DNA of 17,598 bases from Alphaproteobacteria bacterium. GTDB lineage: Bacteria > Pseudomonadota > Alphaproteobacteria > Micropepsales > Micropepsaceae. The position numbers and the translations under genes were made by a program. The notes under the pieces are model-generated. The model was given only the letters and a program-made list of their open reading frames with translations. It was not told where the DNA came from and ran no database searches. The stretch is from NCBI GenBank assembly GCA_017307315.1, contig JAFKFF010000223.1, positions 1 to 17,598 of the forward strand, in the 5' to 3' direction. Positions 7,498-14,096 of the stretch are shown one piece after another (within the stretch, counting starts at the first letter, position 1; the number at the start of each line of letters is the position of its first letter).

Positions 7498-9132
7498 GTG
7501 CTTGGGCGCGACGAATGCGCCCCTTTTCAGGAGCGTGCTACGACCCAAGTGACGATCTCCGGCGCGGAAGCCGGAACCGGCGAAGCTGCAAACGGCACCT
7601 CGCCAGAAACACCCGGCGGCTTCGACGGGCTGGGACTTTCTCCCGATATCCTGAAGTCGGTGGCCGACACAGGCTATACCGCGCCGACCCCCATTCAGGC
7701 CCAGGGTATCCCCCTTGTGCTGGAACGGCGCGACCTAATCGGTATCGCCCAGACCGGCACGGGCAAGACCGCCAGCTTCACCCTCCCCATGATCGAGATG
7801 CTGTCGCGCGGCCGCTCCAAGGCGCGCATGCCGCGCGCCCTGGTGCTGGAGCCCACGCGCGAACTGGCCGACCAAGTGGCGGAAAGCTTCAACCGCTATA
7901 GCAAATATTCCAAGCTCAGCCACGCGCTCCTGATCGGCGGCGTTTCCATGGACGACCAGGTCAAGAAGCTGGACCGCGGCGTCGATGTCCTGATCGCAAC
8001 GCCGGGCCGCCTGCTCGATCATTTCGAGCGGGGACGGCTGATGCTGTCGCAGACCAATATCCTGGTGATCGACGAAGCCGACCGCATGCTGGACATGGGC
8101 TTCATTCCCGACGTGGAGAAGATCTGCAAGCTGCTGCCCTTCACCCGCCAGACCCTGTTCTACTCCGCCACCATGCCGCCGGAGATCCAGCGCCTCACCG
8201 ACCAGTTCCTGCACAATCCCGCCCGCGTCGAGGTCGCTCGTCCCGCCACCACCGCCAGCACCATCACCCAGGAACTGGTGGAAATTCCCGCCAACGACTG
8301 GGCCAAGCGCGAAGCGTTGCGCCGGCTGATCCGCGAGGCGGAGCCAACGCTCAACAACGCCATCGTCTTCTGCAACAGGAAGCGCGACGTCGATATCGTG
8401 GCCAAGTCGCTCGCCAAGCACGGCTTCGACGCCGCGCCGATCCATGGCGACCTGGACCAGTCGCTGCGCACGCGGACCCTGGAGCGCTTTCGCGGCGGCG
8501 AACTCAAGATTCTGGTCGCCAGCGATGTCGCCGCGCGCGGGCTGGACGTTCCGGCAGTGAGCCATGTCTTCAATTTCGATGTCCCCATCCATGCCGACGA
8601 TTATGTCCATCGCATCGGGCGCACCGGCCGCGCGGGACGCAGCGGCCAGGCCTATATGCTGACCACGCCCCGCGATACCAAATATGTCGAGTTCATCGAA
8701 AAGCTGACCGGCAACAAGCTGGCGCGCCGGGAGATGACCGACATCGAAGTGCGCGAGGATCGCGGACCGCGGCGGGACGACCGGCGCGGCGGACGCGACC
8801 GTGGTCGCGGATCCAAGCGCGGCCATGACCGCCGTCCGCCGGGCGGCAAATTTCATGACCAGGTCGCCGCCACGGAGCCGGTCCGCGAGGCGCGCGTCGA
8901 AGCCAGCACACCGCAGCCGGCGGTCCTGGACGCTCCGGTACCGGAGTCGTCGCGCCCCGAGCCCTCGCGCCGCGAGCGGTCGCACCGCGAGCACAAGCCG
9001 CATGCGGACAAGAAGGCTCAGGACAAGCCCCGCCGCGGTAACGAGGCGGAGAGCCGCGTGGTGGACAAGAGCGAATTGCCCGCCTTCCTCTTCCGCAAAG
9101 TCACCCTGCCCAAGCGCGGCCCGCAAGATTAG
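7498..9132 (+). CDS. DEAD-box ATP-dependent RNA helicase, RhlE-like
   Basis: This ATP-driven RNA helicase (544 residues) is likely to remodel RNA in ribosome assembly or decay. All core motifs are present in order: Q motif (APTPIQAQG), AQTGTGKT (I), PTRELA (Ia), TPGRL (Ib), DEAD at 192-195 (II), SAT (III), ASDVAARGLD (V) and HRIGRTGRAGRSG (VI). After about residue 415 a low-complexity tail rich in Arg, Gly and Asp, then in Pro, Ser and Glu, runs to a more ordered end, SELPAFLFRKVTLPKRG. Such tails usually bind RNA non-specifically. The assigned start, GTG 7498, has no good Shine-Dalgarno. An in-frame GTG at 7549 is an alternative, but AGGAG (7528-7532) lies 16 bases before it, which is too far for a classical site. 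The first about 40 residues are therefore uncertain. A TTGACT/TATTTT promoter lies just upstream. Confidence 0.93.
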   Translation: MLGRDECAPFQERATTQVTISGAEAGTGEAANGTSPETPGGFDGLGLSPDILKSVADTGYTAPTPIQAQGIPLVLERRDLIGIAQTGTGKTASFTLPMIEMLSRGRSKARMPRALVLEPTRELADQVAESFNRYSKYSKLSHALLIGGVSMDDQVKKLDRGVDVLIATPGRLLDHFERGRLMLSQTNILVIDEADRMLDMGFIPDVEKICKLLPFTRQTLFYSATMPPEIQRLTDQFLHNPARVEVARPATTASTITQELVEIPANDWAKREALRRLIREAEPTLNNAIVFCNRKRDVDIVAKSLAKHGFDAAPIHGDLDQSLRTRTLERFRGGELKILVASDVAARGLDVPAVSHVFNFDVPIHADDYVHRIGRTGRAGRSGQAYMLTTPRDTKYVEFIEKLTGNKLARREMTDIEVREDRGPRRDDRRGGRDRGRGSKRGHDRRPPGGKFHDQVAATEPVREARVEASTPQPAVLDAPVPESSRPEPSRRERSHREHKPHADKKAQDKPRRGNEAESRVVDKSELPAFLFRKVTLPKRGPQD

Positions 9133-9222
9133 GCGTTAGAGCGTTTTCGCCCGGAAAGGCGCCCCATTGCGGGGCAGTCTGCATCGCCGCTTAACGCTTT
9201 CTTACGGACCGGGAAGCCAGAC

Positions 9223-10308
9223 TTGCGCCGAGCTTCCGCCCCGCCGGGCGGGCGCGCGGGGGATGTTGCGTTGAAGCCTGCTCACGAACAGCAATTCGCA
9301 AGAACCGCGCTGGATCTGATGATCAGGTGCGATGTCGCCCCGACGCCGGATCATTTCGAGCTCTTTTATGCTTATGCCGCCGGGGAAGTCTCCGCCGTCA
9401 CGCATGTGATCGGCGACATGCTGGAAAAGCGCCAGCCATTCTCGCCCGGCATCCTTGCCGACCTACATATCCGCACCCGTGCCGCAGCCGCCATGGGTCA
9501 GATTGGCGAAGGCATGAACGCCGTGATCGCCGAAGTCCTGGGCCAATTGACCGATGTCGGCCGCAACGCGGGGCATTATAGCAGCAAACTTTCCGCCGCC
9601 ACGGGTGAACTGGACACCGAGCAATCCCAGGACGATTTGCGCAGGCTGGTGGGAAACCTTCTCGCCGCGACGCGAGAAATGGAAAACCGCACCCGCGTTC
9701 TGGAAACCGAACTCCAGAAATCCTCCGATCAGGTCAACGAACTGCGCGACAAGCTCGACAATGTGCACAAGGAAAGCCTCACCGATCCCTTGACCGGCAT
9801 CGCCAACCGCAAGGCCTTCGACAATGCGCTGGCTTCGGCGGAGATCGCCGTTGCGGAAGGCGGCGATCCCGCTTCGCTGCTGCTGTGCGACATCGACCAT
9901 TTCAAGAAATTCAATGACAGCTGGGGCCACCAGACGGGCGACCAGGTCCTGCGGCTGGTGGCGAACTGCCTGTCGGAGAATGTCAAAGGCCGCGACACTG
10001 CCGCGCGTTATGGCGGGGAGGAATTCGGCGTGGTGCTGAGAGGTACCGCCCTTGCCGATGCCGTCCGCATCGCCGAGCAGATCCGGCGCAGCGTCGAAGC
10101 GCGCCGGCTGGTGAAAAAGTCCACCGGCGACGTCTTGGGCACCATCACGATCTCGGTCGGCGTCGCCCAATTCGGAACAGGCGAAAGCGCGGAAATGACG
10201 GTGCGACGGGCCGACGCCTGCCTATATGGCGCCAAGCAGAACGGACGCAACCTGGTGGTTTCGGAAAAAGATCCCCGCATGGCGCTGCTTTCCACCAACG
10301 CGGCTTGA
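9223..10308 (+). CDS. Diguanylate cyclase (GGDEF domain)
   Basis: Predicted to make cyclic di-GMP from two GTP. In the 361 residues, an N-terminal mainly helical region (about 20-140, no membrane segment) is followed by a coiled coil (about 145-190) and a GGDEF domain that begins at DPLTGIANR. The metal-binding LLLCDIDHFKKFND and the active-site GGEEF (264-268) are intact, so it should be catalytic. At the product-inhibition I site the usual R-x-x-D, five residues before GGEEF, reads K255-G-R-D258. The assigned start is TTG 9223, with GGGAAG upstream. A second in-frame TTG at 9271 has GGGGGA seven bases before it and would remove 16 poorly conserved residues, so it is an equally good start. 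The gene sits alone between the helicase and a pair of hairpins; the N-terminal signal is unknown. Confidence 0.9.
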   Translation: MRRASAPPGGRAGDVALKPAHEQQFARTALDLMIRCDVAPTPDHFELFYAYAAGEVSAVTHVIGDMLEKRQPFSPGILADLHIRTRAAAAMGQIGEGMNAVIAEVLGQLTDVGRNAGHYSSKLSAATGELDTEQSQDDLRRLVGNLLAATREMENRTRVLETELQKSSDQVNELRDKLDNVHKESLTDPLTGIANRKAFDNALASAEIAVAEGGDPASLLLCDIDHFKKFNDSWGHQTGDQVLRLVANCLSENVKGRDTAARYGGEEFGVVLRGTALADAVRIAEQIRRSVEARRLVKKSTGDVLGTITISVGVAQFGTGESAEMTVRRADACLYGAKQNGRNLVVSEKDPRMALLSTNAA

Positions 10309-10326
10309 TTTTTTGTTTCCCCCATC

Positions 10327-10359
10327 TGTGCGCCACGCGGGCAAGCCCGCTAGCGCACA
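10327..10359. repeat. Intergenic hairpin 1 (REP-like)
   Basis: The arms TGTGCGC (10327-10333) and GCGCACA (10353-10359) pair perfectly. A second inner stem, GCGGGC/GCCCGC, closes on an AA loop. There is no T run after it on either strand (the T run lies before it on the forward strand), so it is not a classical intrinsic terminator. It may be part of a repetitive extragenic palindrome or an mRNA-stabilising 3' structure of the cyclase transcript. Confidence 0.6.
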
Positions 10360-10360
10360 T

Positions 10361-10395
10361 CTTCCCCCACCAGCGGCTTTGCCGCGTGGGGGAAG
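10361..10395. repeat. Intergenic hairpin 2 (REP-like)
   Basis: The perfect 10-base arms CTTCCCCCAC (10361-10370) and GTGGGGGAAG (10386-10395) enclose an inner GCGGC-TTT-GCCGC stem with a two-base CA bulge. It begins one base after hairpin 1. No T run follows. Its right arm could also pair with TTTCCCCCA just left of hairpin 1, so alternative folds exist. No second copy is present in the window. Confidence 0.6.
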
Positions 10396-10476
10396 AAAGC
10401 CTGCGCGCTATGATAGGTCGGTAGCGCTTCAACTGCAAAAGGCTATGCTGTGCTTCCATGATCGCGGGAGCGGTAA

Positions 10477-11259
10477 TTGAGAATTGATTTCGAGCGCTGC
10501 TACGTGACGATCCGGGATGGGGTGGCAGTCCTCACCTTGAACGATCCGCAAACGGTCAATGCCGCGTCTTTCGCCATGATGCAGGGCTGTCTCGCAGCGA
10601 TGGACCTCATCGAATCCGACGCCACCATTCGCGCGCTTGTCCTGACGGGGGAAGGCCGAGGGTTCTGCTCCGGCGCCAATCTGGCCGAGCCGCCGCCTGC
10701 CGGCGCCGATCTGGGCGATATGCTGGAGCGGACCTACCATCCCCTTCTGCGCCGGCTGCGCGATACACATCTTCCCATCGTCACGGCTGTCAACGGCCCG
10801 GCGGCGGGCGTCGGCATGAGCCTGGCCCTGATGGGCGATCTGGTGGTGGCGGCGCGCTCGGCGTTCTTCGCGCTCGGGTTTACCCGTCTGGGGCTGGTGC
10901 CGGATGGGGGCGCCACCTGGCTTTTGCCACGGCTTGTGGGACTGGCGCGGGCGCGCGAACTGGCGCTTCTGGGAGAACGCGTTTCAGCAGACACCGCGCA
11001 ATCCTGGGGCCTCATTCACAAAGCCGTCGACGATAATGTTCTCATGGAAGAAGCACTGGCGCTTGCCGCGCGTCTTTCCAAAGGCCCCAAGGTCCTTGCC
11101 CTGACCCGCCAACTGTTCTGGGAAAGTTCCTGTCACAGCTTCGAAGAACAATTGCAGATGGAATGCGCCGCGCAGCGCAAAGCCGGCGCGACCGGGGATT
11201 TCCGCGAAGGTCTTTCCGCCTTCTTCGAAAAACGCGATCCCCGCTTCAGGGGCGAGTAA
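10477..11259 (+). CDS. PaaG-like enoyl-CoA hydratase/isomerase (crotonase fold)
   Basis: This 260-residue crotonase-superfamily enzyme acts on an acyl-CoA. The oxyanion-hole regions are visible at FCSGANL (63-69) and at GPAAGVGMSLA (107-117). The two glutamates of true enoyl-CoA hydratases are absent, replaced by serine and phenylalanine in my by-eye alignment. D143 in GLVPDGGATWLLPRLVG matches the catalytic Asp of PaaG, the 1,2-epoxyphenylacetyl-CoA isomerase. The C-terminal run DFREGLSAFFEKRDPRF also follows PaaG. An isomerase is thus more likely than a hydratase. No other phenylacetate genes are nearby, so the true substrate may differ. The start is TTG 10477, with GGAG six bases upstream. 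The stop lies four bases from the stop of the convergent TfoX-like gene, which leaves no room for a terminator between them. Confidence 0.85.
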   Translation: MRIDFERCYVTIRDGVAVLTLNDPQTVNAASFAMMQGCLAAMDLIESDATIRALVLTGEGRGFCSGANLAEPPPAGADLGDMLERTYHPLLRRLRDTHLPIVTAVNGPAAGVGMSLALMGDLVVAARSAFFALGFTRLGLVPDGGATWLLPRLVGLARARELALLGERVSADTAQSWGLIHKAVDDNVLMEEALALAARLSKGPKVLALTRQLFWESSCHSFEEQLQMECAAQRKAGATGDFREGLSAFFEKRDPRFRGE

Positions 11260-11263
11260 CGCC

Positions 11264-11641
11264 TCAGCGGCGCTTCTTGGCTGGCGCAGGGACTTTGCGC
11301 TTCTTTTTCGCGGTCGGCGATTGCCGAGCCACCGCGAAGGCGGTCCGCGCCCACTCCGCCAGTTCCTCCGGATCGTCATAAAGCCGGTCTGGCAGCGCGT
11401 AATAGGATGTCAGGATGCCTTCCGCGGTCTTGAACTTGTAAAACAGCGGCCCGGCGCCTTCGGCGATGAAATCCCGGCGGCTCTCCTCGCTGGTCTTGAA
11501 ATAGAGCTTTTCCTCGTGGACGATTCCGAACATCAGCCCATCACGGAACAAGCCTTCGGACCCGAACATCGGGCGCAGCACGATCCGGCCGAAAGGCGCG
11601 AACAGATCATCGAAACGATCCGGACCGCCCTTTCCTGCCAT
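11264..11641 (-). CDS. TfoX N-terminal-domain protein, last gene of the SUF operon
   Basis: A small protein of 125 residues. Residues about 8-103 match the TfoX/Sxy N-terminal domain (RPMFGSEGLFRDGLMFGIV, then KLYFKTSEESR, then SYYALPDRLYDDPEELAEWA). The TfoX C-terminal domain is missing. In its place is a short basic tail, TAKKKRKVPAPAKKRR, that could bind nucleic acid. There is no cysteine, so it cannot hold an iron-sulfur cluster through Cys ligands. TfoX is a competence regulator in gamma-proteobacteria, but stand-alone N-terminal domains have no settled function. I chose ATG 11641 because it lies one base after the sufA stop and starts exactly at the domain. The frame continues upstream only as an overlap with sufA. 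The coupling points to co-expression with cluster assembly; its role there is unknown. Confidence 0.85.
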   Translation of the reverse strand: MAGKGGPDRFDDLFAPFGRIVLRPMFGSEGLFRDGLMFGIVHEEKLYFKTSEESRRDFIAEGAGPLFYKFKTAEGILTSYYALPDRLYDDPEELAEWARTAFAVARQSPTAKKKRKVPAPAKKRR

Positions 11642-11642
11642 G

Positions 11643-12032
11643 TCAGTCGGCTTTGGCCGGCGTGATCGAAACCGACTCGCCGCAGCCGCACGAGGCGGTC
11701 TCGTTGGGATTTCGGAAAGTGAAGCGCGAGCCCAGCTTGGTGGTCTCGAAATCCATCTCCGTGCCAATCAAGAACATGATGGCCTTGGGCTCGATGAAGA
11801 TCTTCACGCCTTGGTCTTCCAGCACTTCGTCCAGAGGATTGGTGCTCTCGGCGTAATTCATGGTGTAGCTCATGCCGGCGCAGCCGCCATTGGTGACGCC
11901 GACACGCACGCCCAGATATTTTCCTTCCGCCCCAGCCATGATTTCGCGCAAGCGGGCCGCCGCGGCTTCGGTGAGCCGCACCGGCTTGGGACGTTCCCGG
12001 CGGGGCCGGCTGGTCTGAATGGTCTCAGTCAT
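11643..12032 (-). CDS. sufA: A-type iron-sulfur carrier (HesB/IscA/SufA family)
   Basis: A 129-residue A-type carrier that receives Fe-S clusters from the SufBCD scaffold and passes them to target proteins. The three family cysteines are present: C51 in NGGCAGMSY, and C115 and C117 in ASCGCGES. The N-terminal about 15 residues are a variable, basic leader. I prefer ATG 12032, which has GGA seven bases upstream. ATG 12044 lies in the same frame, four codons earlier, and its A is shared with the sufT stop (TGATG), so a coupled start there is also credible. The gene lies between sufT and the TfoX-like gene. ErpA- or IscA-like roles are possible by sequence alone, but the operon favours SufA. Confidence 0.92.
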   Translation of the reverse strand: MTETIQTSRPRRERPKPVRLTEAAAARLREIMAGAEGKYLGVRVGVTNGGCAGMSYTMNYAESTNPLDEVLEDQGVKIFIEPKAIMFLIGTEMDFETTKLGSRFTFRNPNETASCGCGESVSITPAKAD

Positions 12033-12043
12033 GATCGGTTCCA

Positions 12044-12391
12044 TCAGAACATGTTCAATTCGAGTTTGGCTTCTTCGCTCATCCGCTCGGGCGTCCAGGG
12101 CGGATCGAAGGTCATGTTGACCGTGACCTGGCCGATCCCTTCCACCTTCTCCAGCGCCGCCTTGACGTTTCCGGGCATCTCGCCCGCCACGGGGCAATTG
12201 GGCGCGGTAAGCGTCATGTCGACGGTGACATCCTTGTTGTCGGCCACATCCACCTTGTAGATCAGGCCCAGCTCGTAGATATCGACCGGAATTTCCGGGT
12301 CGTAGACGGTCTTGAGCGCGATCACCAGCTTGGAGGTGAATTCGTCCAGTTCCTGGGGCGACAGCGCCGAAATCAGTGCCTCTTCGCTCAT
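12044..12391 (-). CDS. sufT: SufT, DUF59/MIP18-family Fe-S maturation protein
   Basis: This 115-residue DUF59 (MIP18/PaaD-like) protein is thought to help mature Fe-S proteins rather than to build clusters itself. The family marks are DPEIPVDIYELGLIY (31-45), the conserved C66 in TAPNCPVAGEMP, and the FDPPWTPERMSEEAK end. The start, ATG 12391, overlaps the sufU stop by four bases (ATGA). The frame is open further upstream, but only over sufU in another frame, so the short form is right. The stop shares one base with a possible sufA start. Length and motif positions are normal for the family. Confidence 0.92.
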   Translation of the reverse strand: MSEEALISALSPQELDEFTSKLVIALKTVYDPEIPVDIYELGLIYKVDVADNKDVTVDMTLTAPNCPVAGEMPGNVKAALEKVEGIGQVTVNMTFDPPWTPERMSEEAKLELNMF

Positions 12392-12849
12392 GCCGCGCTT
12401 TCCTTCACGACTTCGCCCTCTTCCACGGCGTTCTTGAAGGTATGCCATGCCAGGGTGGCGCATTTCACCCGCATGGGGAATTCCGACAGGCCCGACATCA
12501 CGTCCAGATGCTCGCGATCGTCCGCCGAAAGACCCGGCGCGTCCTCGCCCTTCACCAGGTGCAGGAACCCGTCCATCAGCTTTTCGGCTTCCGCCACCGT
12601 CTTGCCGGCCAGCATGTCGGTCATCAGCGACGCCGAGGCCTGGCTGATAGCGCAGCCCTTGCCCTGGAACTTGATGTCGGCAACCCGGCCGGCCTCGTCC
12701 AGAGCCAGCATCACCGTGACGCGATCGCCGCACAGCGGATTGTGCCCGTCCGCCTTGTGCGTGGCATTGTCCAGCGCCCCGAAATGACGCGGATGCCGCG
12801 AATGGTCGAGGATGACTTCCTGGTAGAGTTCGCGCAGCGACTGATCCAT
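12388..12849 (-). CDS. sufU: SufU, NifU/IscU-like sulfur-transfer protein
   Basis: A 153-residue protein of the IscU fold. The four SufU zinc/active-site residues are in place: C40 and D42 in NPLCGDRV, C66 in GKGCAISQAS, and C130 in VKCATLAWH. A spacer of about 20 residues between C66 and C130 (KLVKGE..GLSADDRE.LDVM region) is typical of SufU and lacking in IscU, and the LPPVK motif of IscU is absent. In Bacillus, SufU accepts persulfide sulfur from SufS, the job that SufE does elsewhere. The same role is likely here, because sufS lies only two bases upstream and no sufE is in the window. The stop overlaps the sufT start. Confidence 0.93.
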   Translation of the reverse strand: MDQSLRELYQEVILDHSRHPRHFGALDNATHKADGHNPLCGDRVTVMLALDEAGRVADIKFQGKGCAISQASASLMTDMLAGKTVAEAEKLMDGFLHLVKGEDAPGLSADDREHLDVMSGLSEFPMRVKCATLAWHTFKNAVEEGEVVKESAA

Positions 12850-12851
12850 GA

Positions 12852-14096
12852 CTAACCCAAAATCTCCCGGGCCTTGGCCAGCGCCGCCACAAGGGCGTCG
12901 ACATCGGTCCGGTCATTGTAGAGCGCGAAGCTGGCTCGGCTGGTCGAGGCCACGCCGAACCGCTCCATCAGCGGCTGGGCGCAATGATGACCCGCGCGCA
13001 CCGCCACGCCCTCACGATCCAATATGGTGGCGAGGTCGTGGGCATGCATCCCCTCGGCCTCAAAAGAAATGATGGCGCCTTTGCCCGGCGCATCGCCGAT
13101 CACCCGCAACCAGTTGAAATCCTTGAGCCGCTCGCGGGCATAGACCAGAAGATCCTGCTCGTGCGCCTTCACGGCGGCGCGGTCCTGGCCCATCAGATAG
13201 TCCATCGCCGCGGCCAGGCCCACGCTTTCGATGATCGGCGGAGTTCCCGCCTCGAACCGGGCTGGCGGATCGGCATAGGTGACCAGATCGCGGGTGACCT
13301 CGCGGATCATCTCGCCGCCACCATTGAAAGGCCACATCGCCTTCAGATGCGTCCGCTTGGCATACAGCGCGCCGATACCGGTTGGACCATAGATTTTATG
13401 GCCGGTCAGCGCATAGAAATCGATGTCCAGCGCCTGCACATCCACGATCTCGTGCACGGCGCCCTGGCAGCCATCGGCCAGAACCGGCACGCCCTTGGCG
13501 TGGGCGCGCGCCACGATGTCCTTCAGCGGCGTCACCGTGCCCAGCACATTAGACATATGCGTGATAGCGACCAATCTGGTTTTGGGGCCGATCAATGCGT
13601 CCAGCGCCTCAATGTCCAGACTGCCATCGTCGCGCACATCGACCCACCGCAGCACCGCGCCGTGACGCTCGCGCAGGAAATGCCAGGGCACGATGTTGGA
13701 ATGGTGTTCCATCACCGACAGCACGATCTCGTCGCCCGGCTGGACACGGGGCGCCAGGAACCCATAGGAAACCAGATTGATCGCCTCGGTGCCGCCCTTG
13801 GTGAAGACGATTTCGTCCTCGCGCGCGGCGTGGAGAAATTTCTGCACCGTGCGGCGTGCCGCTTCATAAGCATCGGTGGCCGCCGCCGACAAATAATGAA
13901 CGCCGCGATGAACATTGGCATAGTCGGTTTCGGCAAAGCGCGTCATCGCATCCAGCACCGCCCGCGGCTTCTGGGCCGAGGCGCCGCTGTCGAGATAGAC
14001 CAGCGCCTTGCCATAGACCTGCCGCGACAGGATGGGAAAATCCGCGCGCACCGCCTCCACATCGAAGGCCGGAACGATTTTGGCCGAGGCGGTCAT
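12852..14096 (-). CDS. sufS: SufS cysteine desulfurase (group II)
   Basis: A PLP enzyme of 414 residues that takes sulfur from cysteine as an enzyme-bound persulfide for cluster assembly. The PLP lysine is K234 in TGHKIYGPTGIGALY, with H131 (VMEHHSN) and D208 as cofactor contacts. The catalytic cysteine is C372 in RAGHHCAQPLMERFG, in the short, structured loop of group II enzymes. A second Cys, C210, lies in ADGCQ, where SufS proteins more often have Ala or Ser. The start, ATG 14096, overlaps the sufD stop by four bases. The reading frame extends upstream only within sufD. SufU, encoded next, is the likely sulfur acceptor. Confidence 0.95.
   Translation of the reverse strand: MTASAKIVPAFDVEAVRADFPILSRQVYGKALVYLDSGASAQKPRAVLDAMTRFAETDYANVHRGVHYLSAAATDAYEAARRTVQKFLHAAREDEIVFTKGGTEAINLVSYGFLAPRVQPGDEIVLSVMEHHSNIVPWHFLRERHGAVLRWVDVRDDGSLDIEALDALIGPKTRLVAITHMSNVLGTVTPLKDIVARAHAKGVPVLADGCQGAVHEIVDVQALDIDFYALTGHKIYGPTGIGALYAKRTHLKAMWPFNGGGEMIREVTRDLVTYADPPARFEAGTPPIIESVGLAAAMDYLMGQDRAAVKAHEQDLLVYARERLKDFNWLRVIGDAPGKGAIISFEAEGMHAHDLATILDREGVAVRAGHHCAQPLMERFGVASTSRASFALYNDRTDVDALVAALAKAREILG

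Noticed and set aside
7252..7548. A 99-residue N-terminal extension of the M28 peptidase
   Set aside because: The extension is Arg-rich, precedes a good signal/anchor sequence, crosses the helicase promoter and overlaps the helicase start; ATG 7251 with its AAGGGG is better.
7735..9126. A 463-codon reverse frame opposite the DEAD-box helicase
   Set aside because: Composition dominated by Ala, Gly, His and Asp and no motif; explained by codon bias of the helicase gene.
9161..9175. GCCCC-ATTGC-GGGGC hairpin after the helicase gene as a terminator
   Set aside because: The stem is only five base pairs and no T run follows, so I cannot support a terminator call.
10409..10449. TATGAT (10409) and TATGCT (10444) as -10 boxes for the isomerase gene
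   Set aside because: Neither has a recognisable -35 element at the right distance.
11264..11310. The TfoX-like protein contains KKKRKV, which looks like a viral nuclear import signal
   Set aside because: In a bacterial operon a Lys-rich tail of this kind is most simply a non-specific nucleic-acid-binding extension; the match is probably chance.
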